A DNA stretch of 64,000 bases from Methylohalobius crimeensis 10Ki (GTDB taxonomy: Bacteria > Pseudomonadota > Gammaproteobacteria > Methylococcales > Methylothermaceae). Of the stretch, positions 1-8,936 are shown piece after piece. Location: positions 2,387,001-2,451,000 of the forward strand of contig NZ_ATXB01000001.1 in NCBI RefSeq assembly GCF_000421465.1, read 5' to 3'. A model generated the notes under the pieces. It saw only the letters and a list, made by a program, of their open reading frames with translations, did not search any database and was not told where the DNA came from. Each line of letters opens with the position of its first letter. Positions within the stretch are counted from its first letter, which is position 1. The translations under genes and the position numbers were made by a program.

Positions 1-84
1 CAATCGGCCGACTATCCGGTCGAAATTTCTCCCGCCCTCCAACGCTTGACCGACGAAACCAACCGCAGATTAAATCTGGTTTGA
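1..84 (+). CDS. C-terminal end of a truncated unknown protein
   Basis: The frame is open from the first base to a TGA at 82-84 and gives the last 27 residues of a protein that begins outside the window. The tail has no recognisable motif (SADYPVEISPALQRL is typical of it). Its stop overlaps the TTG start of the yigZ-like gene (TTGA), which suggests translational coupling. The product cannot be named from this fragment. Confidence 0.5.
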   Translation, partial: QSADYPVEISPALQRLTDETNRRLNLV

Positions 85-656
85 GCGAATTCACCGTCGA
101 CCGTTCCTACTCAAGCGAGTACGTGATTAAACGCTCGCGCTTTATCGCGAGCGTGGCCCCTTGCGACGACACGGAAACCCTCGCGGATTTTCTGCAGCAA
201 CTGTACGCCGACTATCCCCAGGCCAGTCACATCACTTATGCCTGGCGGATCCAAACTGCGGAAGGACTGCGCGAACGCTGCTTCGACGCCGGGGAACCGT
301 CCGGAACCGCAGGGCGTCCAATATTGCAACACCTACAAGGAAAGCAATTGATTAACATCTCCCTGGCAGTCATCCGCTATTTCGGGGGGATCAAGTTGGG
401 CGCAGGCGGGCTCGCCCGCGCTTACGGTCAAGCCGCGCGTCAAGTGCTTGAAAGCGCCGTCATCCAACCCCATATTTTGTACCAAACCCTGGAAGTGACC
501 ATTGATTACGCGGATTATCATTCCCTGGAACAACGCTTGGCCCCCCTCGGAGCAAGCGTGGTGGACGCCGAATTCGGCGCCCGAGTAAACGCGGTCTTAC
601 GGGTTCCCGAGACCCAGGTCGAAGCAGTTGAACAATTACTCCGATCCCGGTATTAG
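81..656 (+). CDS. yigZ: YigZ/IMPACT family protein
   Basis: This 191-residue protein matches the YigZ/IMPACT family in length and motifs. The N-terminal half carries the family core (KRSRFIASVAP, then DAGEPSGTAGRPIL around residues 71-84). This is followed by VIRYFGGIKLGAGGLARAY near residues 96-115, the most conserved block. Family members have a ribosomal-protein-S5-like fold and are linked to translation control in eukaryotes; the bacterial role is poorly defined. The start is a TTG overlapping the upstream stop. The next gene begins four bases after the stop, so the two are probably cotranscribed. The family call is firm; the function is not. Confidence 0.9.
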   Translation: MSEFTVDRSYSSEYVIKRSRFIASVAPCDDTETLADFLQQLYADYPQASHITYAWRIQTAEGLRERCFDAGEPSGTAGRPILQHLQGKQLINISLAVIRYFGGIKLGAGGLARAYGQAARQVLESAVIQPHILYQTLEVTIDYADYHSLEQRLAPLGASVVDAEFGARVNAVLRVPETQVEAVEQLLRSRY

Positions 657-660
657 AACG

Positions 661-1689
661 TTGCAAAAAAACCTATTGAAGATCACTTACCTCACTCTCT
701 TTAGCTTGCTGGTGCTGCTGAATGCTTGCAGCACGCCCCGCCCTCCCTCGGCTGAAGTAGAACCCAGACTGACTTCCCGGCATTACATTACCGACGACCG
801 CAAGCCGCTACCCCTTCACTCCTGGCTGCCGAAGGGAAAACCCAATGCGGTGATCGTCGCCCTCCACGGATTCAACGATTACGGCCATTTCATCGACGAA
901 CCCGCGCGATTCTTCCGGGCCCACGGTATCGCCGTATACGCCTACGACCAACGCGGCTTCGGCGCCACATCAGGCCGGGGTCGATGGGCCGGTGTGGAAC
1001 AGTATGTGGATGACCTGATCGATTTCACCGGTGAGCTCAGCCGGCGCTATCCCGACGCGCCTTTATATGTCCTGGGAGAAAGCATGGGCGGGGCGGTGGC
1101 CATCCTCGCCGCCAATCGGGGCCTGCACGTCCATACCGACGGCCTGATTCTGGCCGCCCCGGCGGTCTGGGCACGCTGGACCATGCCCTGGTATCAGCGC
1201 AGCCTGTTGTGGGTGGCCAATGCCCTTGTTCCATGGATGACCTTGACCGGCGACGGATTGGGAATCCTGCCCTCGGACAATCTGGATATGCTGCGCGCCC
1301 TGAGCCGCGATCCGCTGGTGATCAAGGAAACCCGCATCGGCGCCATCGCCGGCTTGACCGATCTGATGGATCAAGCGATGACGGCGGGCTCCAAGCTGGA
1401 CACGCCCACCCTGTATCTCTATGGCGACAAGGATGAAATCATACCGCCGTCTCCGACACGCCGGTTCCTGCGTCGGGTCGATCCTGCCACCGTGCATCTT
1501 GCCTGGTATGAGAAAGGCTATCATATGCTGTTGCGGGATCTCGACGCCGAGCGTTATTGGCGCGATATCCTCGCCTGGATCGAGACACCCGACGCCCCTC
1601 TTCCATCGGGCGCCGATCGGCGGATCGAAACCCTGGTGGCCGAACGAGACGCGAACCGCTACGAGACGGCAACCATGCAACCCAACTGA
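661..1689 (+). CDS. Lipoprotein alpha/beta hydrolase (monoacylglycerol lipase-like)
   Basis: This is a serine hydrolase of the lysophospholipase/monoacylglycerol lipase group. The nucleophile elbow GESMGG is near residue 140. The acid residue lies in YGDKDEIIPP and the catalytic His in KGYHMLLRD. HGFNDYG near residue 70 supplies the oxyanion region. The N-terminus is a short hydrophobic signal ending in a lipobox (LLNAC), so an outer- or inner-membrane lipoprotein facing the periplasm is likely. I chose the TTG at 661 because it places the signal peptide at the N-terminus. A longer reading from TTG 628 would overlap yigZ and add a polar extension. The substrate is probably a lipid ester, inferred from the family only. 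Confidence 0.82.
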   Translation: MQKNLLKITYLTLFSLLVLLNACSTPRPPSAEVEPRLTSRHYITDDRKPLPLHSWLPKGKPNAVIVALHGFNDYGHFIDEPARFFRAHGIAVYAYDQRGFGATSGRGRWAGVEQYVDDLIDFTGELSRRYPDAPLYVLGESMGGAVAILAANRGLHVHTDGLILAAPAVWARWTMPWYQRSLLWVANALVPWMTLTGDGLGILPSDNLDMLRALSRDPLVIKETRIGAIAGLTDLMDQAMTAGSKLDTPTLYLYGDKDEIIPPSPTRRFLRRVDPATVHLAWYEKGYHMLLRDLDAERYWRDILAWIETPDAPLPSGADRRIETLVAERDANRYETATMQPN

Positions 1690-1699
1690 GGGCAATACC

Positions 1700-2107
1700 G
1701 TGCGCCGATCCGATCCGCTCGAACGGATGTGGCTTCAGGCCATCGAAATACTGGAAAGAGTCGAGCGCTGCAATCGGCTCCTGTTCAACATTCGGCGTTC
1801 GCACGGGCGGCTCCCTGCGTGGGAGCCGCCCGTGGATATCGTCGAAGGTTTCGATGATTTGCGCATCACGGCGGTCATTCCAGGTATCTCGCCGGAGATG
1901 GTGGAAGTGACCCTGGAAGGCGGGATGCTCAGGATTGCCGGGCAACGTCCGCCACCGGTGATGGCCGGCACCACCCGGGTTCACCGATTGGAAATCCCCT
2001 ACGGTCGTTTCGAACGCCGCATTCATTTGCCTCCGGGACATTACGAGCTGCTAGACTCCCGCTACCACTGCGGTTGCCTGGAACTTCGCTTTCGCAAACG
2101 AATTTGA
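1700..2107 (+). CDS. Small heat-shock protein (Hsp20/alpha-crystallin)
   Basis: This 135-residue protein has an alpha-crystallin domain over its last 85 residues: VDIVEGFDDLRITAVIPG, then VTLEGGMLRIAGQR, then YGRFERRIHLP. Hsp20 proteins are ATP-independent holdases that keep unfolding proteins soluble. The GTG start at 1700 is preceded by GAGG. The usual C-terminal IXI motif is replaced by ELRFRKRI. The stop is 17 bases before the lon start, so chaperone and protease probably form one proteostasis transcription unit. Family assignment is good; oligomeric behaviour cannot be judged. Confidence 0.85.
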   Translation: MRRSDPLERMWLQAIEILERVERCNRLLFNIRRSHGRLPAWEPPVDIVEGFDDLRITAVIPGISPEMVEVTLEGGMLRIAGQRPPPVMAGTTRVHRLEIPYGRFERRIHLPPGHYELLDSRYHCGCLELRFRKRI

Positions 2108-2124
2108 AACACATAGACACCGCC

Positions 2125-4506
2125 ATGACCGAAACACAACAGCCAACCCCAGAGAAGGAAACCGCGCTGCAGCTGCCCGAGCACACCGTTCCGATCATCC
2201 CGGTCCGCAATGTGGTGCTGTTTCCGGGCGTGATCATTCCCTTGAGCATCGGCCGCGACCGTTCCATCGCCGCCGCCCAACAAGCGCTCAAGTCGGAACA
2301 GCCGGTGGGTCTGCTGCTGCAGAAAGATCCCGGCATCGACAACCCGATGCCCAGCGATCTTTACACCGTTGGCGCCAGCGCCACCATCCTTCGCTATGTG
2401 ACCGGCCCGGACGACACTCACCACATCGTCTGTCAAGGGGAAGAGCGGTTCCGAATCAAGCAATATCTGGAGGGCTATCCCTTTCTGGTGGCGGAAATCG
2501 AGCCGATTTCGGAAGAAGAGGAAATCGGCGCCGAAATCGAGGCGCGCATACTGGAGCTCCGGAAACTGATCGGCGAAGCGCTGGAATTGATGCCGCAAGC
2601 TCCCTCCGAACTGGTCAACGCGGTCCAGCAGATCACCTCGCCGGCGATGCTGACGGACATGATCGCGGCATTCATCGACATCGAATCGGAGGAAAAACAA
2701 AAGCTTCTGGAAACCACCGATGTCACCGCCCGCCTCGATCGGCTTCTCGAGTATCTCACCGAACGCCTCGAGGTGCTGCGCCTGTCCAAGGAAATCAGCG
2801 AACGAACCCAAAAAACCATGGATGAGCGCCAACGGGAATTCCTGCTCCGCGAACAGCTCAAGACCATTCAAAAGGAGCTGGGCGAAGAAGAGGAGCAGGC
2901 GGAAGATATCGAGGAACTGCGCCAGGCCGTCGAAGAAGCCGGTATGTCCGACGAAGTGAAGGAACACACGCTCAAAGAACTCAAGCGGCTTGAGAGGATG
3001 CACGAATCCCAAGCCGAATACGGCATGCTGCGCACCTACCTGGAATGGCTGGTGGAAATGCCCTGGTCCCGGGAGACGGAAGAAAAACTGGATATCTCCG
3101 AGGCCCGCGAAACCCTGGACGCCGATCACCACGATTTGGACAAGGTTAAGCGCAGGATCTTGGAATATTTGGCGGTACGCAAGCTCAATCCCACCGGCAA
3201 GGGACCGATCATGTGCTTCGTCGGCCCCCCGGGAGTGGGGAAAACTTCATTGGGACAATCCATCGCCAAAGCCACCGGACGCAAGTTCACGCGCGTGGCC
3301 CTGGGCGGACTTCACGACGAGGCGGAAATCCGCGGTCACCGGCGCACCTACGTCGGCGCCATGCCCGGCAAGATCATCCAGGCGATCCGCAAGGCCGAAG
3401 CCCGCAACTGCGTGATGATGCTCGACGAGATCGACAAACTCGGCATGGGCGCGTTCCACGGCGATCCCTCCGCCGCGCTGCTGGAAGTCCTGGATCCGGA
3501 GCAAAATGTCAACTTCGCCGACAACTATCTGGGGGTGGCGTTCGATCTGAGCAAGGTGATGTTTATCTGCACCGCCAACGTGCTGGATACCATTCCGGGA
3601 CCGCTGCGCGACCGGATGGAAATCATCGAAATTCCCGGCTACACCGACACCGACAAACTCCAAATCGCGCGCCGTTATCTGGTCCGGCGCCAACTCGAGG
3701 CGTGCGGCCTCGACCCGGAGCAGTGCGAAATCGACGACGAGGCCCTGTTGTCCCTCATCCACCACTACACCCGGGAGGCGGGCGTACGTAACCTGGAGCG
3801 GGAAATCGGCGCGGTCTTCCGCTGGGCGGCGGTCCGAATCGCCGAGGGCAAGGCGGATAAAATCGCCCTCCATTCGGAGGATGTCAAAAAGATCCTCGGT
3901 CCGCCCCGCTACGAGAGCGAGGTAGCGATGCGGACGAGCATTCCCGGCGTGGCCACCGGTTTGGCTTGGACCTCGGTGGGCGGCGATATCCTGTTCCTCG
4001 AAGCCACCCGAACCCCGGGCAACGGTAAGCTGATCCTGACCGGCCACCTGGGCGACGTGATGAAGGAAAGCGCCCAGGCGGCCCTCACCTTGGCCAAGGC
4101 CCGCTGCGAACAATTGAATATCGATCCCAAGCTGTTCGCCGAAAGCGACGTCCATGTGCACGTCCCGGCCGGCGCCACCCCCAAGGACGGCCCCAGCGCC
4201 GGCGTGGCGATCTTCACGACCCTGGTGTCCCTGTTCACCAACAAACCGGTACGCCCGGACGTGGCCATGACCGGTGAAATCAGCCTGCGCGGCCTGGTGC
4301 TGCCGGTGGGGGGCATCAAGGAAAAAGTCCTCGCCGCCCTTCAGGCGGGCATCCAAACCGTCATGCTGCCGACCCGCAATCGCAAGGAGTGGGACGACAT
4401 CCCGGAAGAAGCGCGAAAAAAACTGCGCTTCGTGTGGCTGGAGAACGTGGACCAAGCCATTGAGGAAGCCATCGGCCCGACGGTTCTCCAAGGGCAACAA
4501 GCTTAG
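2125..4506 (+). CDS. lon: ATP-dependent protease Lon
   Basis: Lon degrades damaged and short-lived regulatory proteins in the cytoplasm. The 793-residue chain has the full LonA order. It starts with an N-terminal substrate domain ([19 protein letters not shown]) and a long coiled-coil region. An AAA+ module follows, with Walker [10 protein letters not shown] near residue 367 and Walker [12 protein letters not shown]. The C-terminal protease domain has catalytic Ser in KDGPSAG (about 691) and Lys in GGIKEK (about 732). The ATG at 2125 is preferred over an in-frame upstream TTG at 2074, which would overlap the hsp20 gene. Length matches the family and nothing is degenerate. A second, Lon-like protease lies at 38520-40910. 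Confidence 0.97.
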   Translation: MTETQQPTPEKETALQLPEHTVPIIPVRNVVLFPGVIIPLSIGRDRSIAAAQQALKSEQPVGLLLQKDPGIDNPMPSDLYTVGASATILRYVTGPDDTHHIVCQGEERFRIKQYLEGYPFLVAEIEPISEEEEIGAEIEARILELRKLIGEALELMPQAPSELVNAVQQITSPAMLTDMIAAFIDIESEEKQKLLETTDVTARLDRLLEYLTERLEVLRLSKEISERTQKTMDERQREFLLREQLKTIQKELGEEEEQAEDIEELRQAVEEAGMSDEVKEHTLKELKRLERMHESQAEYGMLRTYLEWLVEMPWSRETEEKLDISEARETLDADHHDLDKVKRRILEYLAVRKLNPTGKGPIMCFVGPPGVGKTSLGQSIAKATGRKFTRVALGGLHDEAEIRGHRRTYVGAMPGKIIQAIRKAEARNCVMMLDEIDKLGMGAFHGDPSAALLEVLDPEQNVNFADNYLGVAFDLSKVMFICTANVLDTIPGPLRDRMEIIEIPGYTDTDKLQIARRYLVRRQLEACGLDPEQCEIDDEALLSLIHHYTREAGVRNLEREIGAVFRWAAVRIAEGKADKIALHSEDVKKILGPPRYESEVAMRTSIPGVATGLAWTSVGGDILFLEATRTPGNGKLILTGHLGDVMKESAQAALTLAKARCEQLNIDPKLFAESDVHVHVPAGATPKDGPSAGVAIFTTLVSLFTNKPVRPDVAMTGEISLRGLVLPVGGIKEKVLAALQAGIQTVMLPTRNRKEWDDIPEEARKKLRFVWLENVDQAIEEAIGPTVLQGQQA

Positions 4507-4527
4507 ACGCCTTCCTTGATGAGAGGC

Positions 4528-4533
4528 TATAAT
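4528..4533 (+). promoter_or_regulatory. Possible -10 element before the aldehyde dehydrogenase
   Basis: The 151-bp gap after lon holds a perfect TATAAT but no convincing -35 at the right distance (AGACGC lies there). The dehydrogenase probably has its own promoter in this gap. This hexamer is only a candidate, and a second weaker one (TAGAAT) is at 4605-4610. Confidence 0.25.
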
Positions 4534-4657
4534 CGTCAAGAAAACTCGAGAGACGGCAGGGAAGGCAAAGCAAGGACTTTCTAATAAATGACCGGCGTTG
4601 GGTTTAGAATAAACAATCCGGATGAGCACGACTCACATCGATCCGAGGAGGCAATTC

Positions 4658-6178
4658 ATGCTTTACGCAGCACCCGGCACCGAAGGCGCCAAAGTCAACT
4701 TCAACTCCCGTTATAACAATTACATCGGCGGGCACTGGATCGCCCCCGTCAATGGCCAGTATTTCGAGAACATCACCCCGGTCACCGGAACCCCTTTCTG
4801 CGAGGTGGCCAGATCCACCGCCGAGGATATCGAAAAAGCCCTGGATGCCGCCCACGCGGCCAAGGATGCCTGGGGAAAAACCTCGCCCGCAGGGCGCGCC
4901 GATCTCCTGCTCAAGATCGCCGATCGGATGGAACAGCAGCTGGAAATGTTGGCGGTGGCAGAGACCTGGGACAACGGCAAACCCATCCGCGAGACCTTGG
5001 CCGCCGACATTCCCCTGGCCGCCGACCACTTCCGCTATTTCGCCTCGGCGATCCGCACCCAAGAAAGCAGCGTCTGCGAAATCGACGCCGACACGATCGC
5101 CTACCACTTTCATGAACCCTTGGGCGTAGTAGGGCAGATCATCCCCTGGAATTTCCCCTTGTTGATGGCCTCGTGGAAACTGGCTCCCGCCCTGGCGGCA
5201 GGCAACTGCGTGGTTCTCAAGCCGGCCGAACAGACCCCGGCCTCCATTCTGGTATTGATGGAATTGATCGGCGACCTGATTCCGCCCGGGGTGGTCAACG
5301 TGGTCAACGGTTTCGGAGTCGAAGCGGGCAAGCCCCTGGCCCGCAGTTCGCGCATCGCCAAAGTCGCCTTCACCGGGGAAACCACCACCGGGCGGTTGAT
5401 CATGCAGTACGCCTCCCAGAACCTGATTCCGGTCACCCTGGAATTGGGCGGCAAGTCCCCCAACCTTTTCTTCGAGGACGTCACCGCGAAGCAGGATACC
5501 TTCGTCGACAAGGCCCTGGAAGGCTTCGCCTCGTTCGCCCTCAACCAAGGTGAAGTCTGCACCTGTCCGTCTCGGGCCTTGCTTCAGGCATCCATCTACG
5601 ACGATTTCATCCACCGCGCACTGGAACGGGTCAAAGCCATTCGCCAGGGCAACCCCCTGGACACCGAAACCATGATCGGCGCCCAAGCCTCCGCCGAGCA
5701 AATGGAAAAAATCCTTTCCTACATCGACATCGCCCGGCAGGAAGGGACGGAATGCCTGATCGGCGGGGAACGGGCCCAACTGCAAGGCGAGCTGGCAGGC
5801 GGTTATTACATTCAGCCGACCATATTCAAGGGCCACAATCAAATGCGCGTCTTCCAGGAGGAAATTTTCGGGCCGGTGCTGGCGGTGACCACCTTCCGCG
5901 ACGAGGAAGAAGCCCTGGAGATCGCCAACGACACCTTGTACGGCCTGGGCGCCGGCGTCTGGACCCGGGACATGAACACCGCCTATCGCATGGGCCGGGG
6001 CATCCAGGCCGGAAGGGTGTGGACCAACTGCTACCATCTGTACCCGGCCCACGCCGCCTTCGGCGGTTACAAACAATCCGGCATCGGGCGCGAAACCCAC
6101 AAAATGATGCTCGACCACTACCAGCAGACCAAAAACCTCTTGGTCAGCTACGATGCCAACCCCTTGGGGTTGTTTTGA
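4658..6178 (+). CDS. NAD-dependent aldehyde dehydrogenase (ExaC/AldB-like)
   Basis: This 506-residue enzyme of the ALDH superfamily would oxidise a short-chain aldehyde to the acid with NAD. The cofactor-binding region has the classic IIPWNFP. The general base Glu lies in LELGGKSPN (about 262). The catalytic Cys lies in NQGEVCTC (about 301). The length and the QSGIGRE end match ExaC/AldB acetaldehyde dehydrogenases. An AGGAGG box lies seven bases before ATG 4658, which decides the start over the upstream ATG at 4622. The downstream DUF779 gene overlaps its stop by one base (TGATG), a pairing often seen for this ALDH group. In a methanotroph the substrate could be acetaldehyde or formaldehyde-like; this is not resolved. 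Confidence 0.9.
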   Translation: MLYAAPGTEGAKVNFNSRYNNYIGGHWIAPVNGQYFENITPVTGTPFCEVARSTAEDIEKALDAAHAAKDAWGKTSPAGRADLLLKIADRMEQQLEMLAVAETWDNGKPIRETLAADIPLAADHFRYFASAIRTQESSVCEIDADTIAYHFHEPLGVVGQIIPWNFPLLMASWKLAPALAAGNCVVLKPAEQTPASILVLMELIGDLIPPGVVNVVNGFGVEAGKPLARSSRIAKVAFTGETTTGRLIMQYASQNLIPVTLELGGKSPNLFFEDVTAKQDTFVDKALEGFASFALNQGEVCTCPSRALLQASIYDDFIHRALERVKAIRQGNPLDTETMIGAQASAEQMEKILSYIDIARQEGTECLIGGERAQLQGELAGGYYIQPTIFKGHNQMRVFQEEIFGPVLAVTTFRDEEEALEIANDTLYGLGAGVWTRDMNTAYRMGRGIQAGRVWTNCYHLYPAHAAFGGYKQSGIGRETHKMMLDHYQQTKNLLVSYDANPLGLF

Positions 6179-6582
6179 TGCCGGAAGCGGAAACGCCTCG
6201 GCGGGTGATCGCCACGGAGGCCGCCCTCTCCCTCATCGAAAAACTCAAGGCCAAACACGGCCCGTTGATGTTTCATCAGTCCGGCGGCTGCTGCGACGGG
6301 AGTTCTCCCATGTGTTACCCGGAAGGAGAATTCCTGGTGGGCGATCAGGACATCCTGCTGGGGGAAATCGGCGGCTGCCCTTTCTACATCGGCAAAGCCC
6401 AGTACGGCTACTGGAAGCATACCCAACTGATCATCGACGTGGTGCCAGGCCGCGGCGGGATGTTCTCCCTGGAAGGACCGGAAGGGGTTCGTTTTCATAC
6501 CCGCTCGCGGCTGTTCAACGACGAGGAGTGGAGACGGCTGGAAGCGGAACGCCATCAACAATTTAACTGGAATACGACTTAA
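6178..6582 (+). CDS. DUF779 family protein, ALDH partner
   Basis: This 134-residue protein has the DUF779 signature: FHQSGGCCDGSSPMCYP near residues 37-53, then IGGCPFYI. The clustered cysteines suggest metal or redox chemistry, but no activity is established for the family. Its ATG overlaps the TGA of the aldehyde dehydrogenase, so the two are translationally coupled. Genes of this family commonly follow ALDH genes of the ExaC/AldB type, so a role in maturation or regulation of that enzyme is a reasonable inference. The C-terminus (ERHQQFNWNTT) is polar with no membrane segment. Confidence 0.85.
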   Translation: MPEAETPRRVIATEAALSLIEKLKAKHGPLMFHQSGGCCDGSSPMCYPEGEFLVGDQDILLGEIGGCPFYIGKAQYGYWKHTQLIIDVVPGRGGMFSLEGPEGVRFHTRSRLFNDEEWRRLEAERHQQFNWNTT

Positions 6583-6594
6583 TTCTCCGACATT

Positions 6595-7800
6595 TCATTC
6601 TCTTTTCCGCAACACGCAAAACAAAGCCTTGGGAGGCTCATTGTCATCCGGGCGCCGGAAAGCCGAATCGCGCACGTCCAAGACTTCAAATCGGCCGCCG
6701 AATATCCGCTTAATGTCCTCGGGAGAATAACGTCCCGGCGGACCTTCCGGGCGGGTTTCAAGGTGGCTGAAACACTTGAGCAAGAGATATCCTCCTGGTT
6801 CGAGCAATTTATCCAGAGAGTCGAGGTAATCGGCGTGAGCCTCGGGCGGGAAAATATGGAAGATACCGCGATCCACGATCAGATCGAACATTTCATCGAG
6901 CCCGGTAGTGAGAATGTCGTCGCGGACGAAATGCACTCTTCCTCCTTCGCGGCTAGCCAATTCCGCCGCCCCTGTCAGCGCGGTGGCGGAAACGTCGGTG
7001 GCGACCACCTGAAAGCCGCGTTTGGCCAGGGCGACCGCTTGGGTGCCGGGACCGGTCCCCAAGTCCAACACCCGACCTCCCGTGACTTCCAATCGCTCCA
7101 ATGCGGCGGCGACATCCGGATCCAGTTCGGGGTGGTACCAGGGTAACGCCTCCGAAGGCGTTTCCTGATACCTGGCTTCCCAAGCGGCATGAGCGGGCGG
7201 CTCGAAGGACTGGCCGAAGCAACCCGCCCAGGCGACCTCTTCCAAGGGCTTGCGCTGACGCGGCGACAGTTCCCGGCCGCGCAATTCCTCGTCCTCCAAT
7301 ACCGACGGATCGCCCGGATACCCCAGGGCGGTCACGCTCATCAGGCTAAAATCCTCGGGAATTTCAAACTTGCCCCGCGCCGCTTCCGGATCGAAACCTC
7401 CCATCTGGTGGGTGACTAGCCCCAGGGCGGTCGCCTGCAGACAGAGCGCCATCATCGCCTGACCGGCATCGTACTGCCCCCAACGATTGGGCTGACCGTT
7501 GTGGCCGAATCGCCCCGAAGCACAGGCCAAGAGCAATACCGGCGCACGCTGCGCCCAGGCTTGATTGCCCGACGCGAGGCAGTCGAACAAGTCCTGCCAA
7601 GCCTCGTGATTGTGGTAACGATCCGCCACCAGAATACGCCAGGGCTGATCGTTGTAGCACGACGGCGCCCAGCGCGCGGCTTCCAAACATGCGGCCAACT
7701 TTTCCGTTTCCACCGCCCGGGCATCGAAAGCGCGCGTACTCCAGCGACTCGCCATCAATGGGTGGATGGGCGCCTGGACGTGTTGTCTTTCACAGCTCAT
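6595..7800 (-). CDS. Nitroreductase-SAM methyltransferase fusion
   Basis: This 401-residue protein joins two unrelated domains. Residues about 15-190 form a nitroreductase-family FMN domain (HPLMASRWSTRAFDARAV, then WAPSCYNDQPWRILVA). Residues about 225-400 form a class I S-adenosylmethionine methyltransferase with motif I VLDLGTGPGTQAVAL near 244-258 and an acidic strand end at VVATDVS. The FMN domain usually reduces nitro groups, quinones or ene bonds; the methyltransferase substrate is unknown. The ATG at 7800 has GGAGG five bases upstream, so it is preferred over the ATG at 7860. The gene follows the SMR exporter and DNA glycosylase genes on the same strand, which suggests a detoxification context. 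It converges with the DUF779 gene. Confidence 0.82.
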   Translation of the reverse strand: MSCERQHVQAPIHPLMASRWSTRAFDARAVETEKLAACLEAARWAPSCYNDQPWRILVADRYHNHEAWQDLFDCLASGNQAWAQRAPVLLLACASGRFGHNGQPNRWGQYDAGQAMMALCLQATALGLVTHQMGGFDPEAARGKFEIPEDFSLMSVTALGYPGDPSVLEDEELRGRELSPRQRKPLEEVAWAGCFGQSFEPPAHAAWEARYQETPSEALPWYHPELDPDVAAALERLEVTGGRVLDLGTGPGTQAVALAKRGFQVVATDVSATALTGAAELASREGGRVHFVRDDILTTGLDEMFDLIVDRGIFHIFPPEAHADYLDSLDKLLEPGGYLLLKCFSHLETRPEGPPGRYSPEDIKRIFGGRFEVLDVRDSAFRRPDDNEPPKALFCVLRKRE

Positions 7801-7896
7801 TTCGGCCTCCTTCGATAGAAGGTTAAACTCCCGATGCCCTTCATCGAACATCTTTTCCATCTGTCTCTCGCCCCGCTCGCCGGCCAGGCCGAATCG

Positions 7897-8214
7897 CTAC
7901 GCCCCCAGATAAAGCCCGATCACCCCGATCACGACCAAACTCATGGAAACCATTTTGATCCAAGAGATCGATTCCTGAAATATCACCACCCCCAACAACG
8001 CCACCAGCACCGTTCCCAAGCCGGCCCAAACGGCATAAGCGATGCCGATCTCCAGCCTCTTCAGCACCCATGCTAACACTGCGAAAGAAGCCAGATAAAA
8101 AATAACGGTCGAAACCGCAAACCAGGGTCGACTGAAGCCGTCGGACAACTTCATCGCCAGGGTACCGGAGACTTCCAGCAAGATCGCCAACAACAACATG
8201 AACCAAGCGAGCAT
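7897..8214 (-). CDS. Small multidrug resistance (SMR) family transporter
   Basis: This 105-residue protein has four predicted transmembrane helices and the hallmark membrane-embedded Glu in helix 1 (AILLEVSGT, Glu14). YAVWAGLGTV in helix 3 is also an SMR signature. SMR proteins work as antiparallel dimers that exchange protons for cationic drugs, quaternary ammonium compounds or guanidinium. The ATG at 8214 is preceded by AGGA. It lies 19 bases after the glycosylase stop and is probably cotranscribed with it. Whether it is EmrE-like or a guanidinium exporter cannot be told from sequence alone. Confidence 0.9.
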   Translation of the reverse strand: MLAWFMLLLAILLEVSGTLAMKLSDGFSRPWFAVSTVIFYLASFAVLAWVLKRLEIGIAYAVWAGLGTVLVALLGVVIFQESISWIKMVSMSLVVIGVIGLYLGA

Positions 8215-8233
8215 CGTTTCTATCCTGTTGCAC

Positions 8234-8851
8234 TCAATAACAAACCGGCACCGGGTCCAAATGGCGCCATAAGTACCAGGCGGCCACGGTGCGATAAGGA
8301 CGCCAGCGGTGGGAAAAGGCGTCCAGTGTCTGCTTGTCCATCGGCGCGCCGTCGAAATAGAGGCCGGCGACGGCCTTCTGCAAGCCGATGTCGGCGGGGG
8401 AAAAAATGTCCGGTTCGTGCAAATGGAAGATGGCGAACATCTCCACCGTCCAACGACCGATTCCCTTGATGCCGAGCAATTCCCGGCGGACTTCGTCGAA
8501 TTTTCGCCCTTCCCAGTAGGCATCATCGATGCGGTGCTCCTGGTAATATCCGGCCACCTGCTGCAAATAATCGGCCTTGGCGCGCGAAAGGCCGGCTCGC
8601 CGCAAGGATTCCAGAGGACAGGCCAGGATATTTTGTGGCGCGACCTCTTCCACCGCGGTTTCCAGGCGCTGCCAGACGGTGTCGGCGGCACGGATGGAAA
8701 TCTGCTGGCCGACGATGGCACGGACCAGGGTGTGAAAGGAATCGCCTCCCTGGACCAGGGGCTCGGGATAGCGTTGGATCAAATCGGCCATCACCGGATC
8801 TTGCCGGCTGAGATGACGTTGGGCCAAAGGCCAATAAATTGGACTGGTCAT
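8234..8851 (-). CDS. DNA-3-methyladenine glycosylase II (HhH-GPD)
   Basis: This 205-residue base-excision enzyme belongs to the AlkA-like HhH-GPD superfamily. IVGQQISIRAA (residues 46-56) begins the domain. The helix-hairpin-helix is LLGIKGIGRWT (126-135), and the catalytic Asp is D154 in SPADIGLQ. It would remove alkylated purines such as 3-methyladenine from DNA. It lacks the N-terminal domain of E. coli AlkA, as many short relatives do. The gene is divergent from valS across 85 bases. The neighbouring exporter and fusion reductase genes fit a stress-detoxification group. Confidence 0.9.
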   Translation of the reverse strand: MTSPIYWPLAQRHLSRQDPVMADLIQRYPEPLVQGGDSFHTLVRAIVGQQISIRAADTVWQRLETAVEEVAPQNILACPLESLRRAGLSRAKADYLQQVAGYYQEHRIDDAYWEGRKFDEVRRELLGIKGIGRWTVEMFAIFHLHEPDIFSPADIGLQKAVAGLYFDGAPMDKQTLDAFSHRWRPYRTVAAWYLWRHLDPVPVCY

Positions 8852-8936
8852 GGATTAAAGCGCTCTGAAACGTAACGCGGTAAAATTGAATGTTAAAATT
8901 TGACGATTTTACAAAACCAAAGTCGACCGCATCCTC

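Noticed and set aside
1421-1699. N-terminal extension of the small heat-shock protein
   Set aside because: The extension is out of frame with, and overlaps, the hydrolase gene. A GTG with a good ribosome site at 1700 gives a normal-length Hsp20.
2062-3132. Long open frames antisense to lon, valS, the dihaem genes and other large genes
   Set aside because: They lack ribosome sites and recognisable domains and vanish into low-complexity Arg/Gly/His sequence. The opposite-strand genes have full family motifs.
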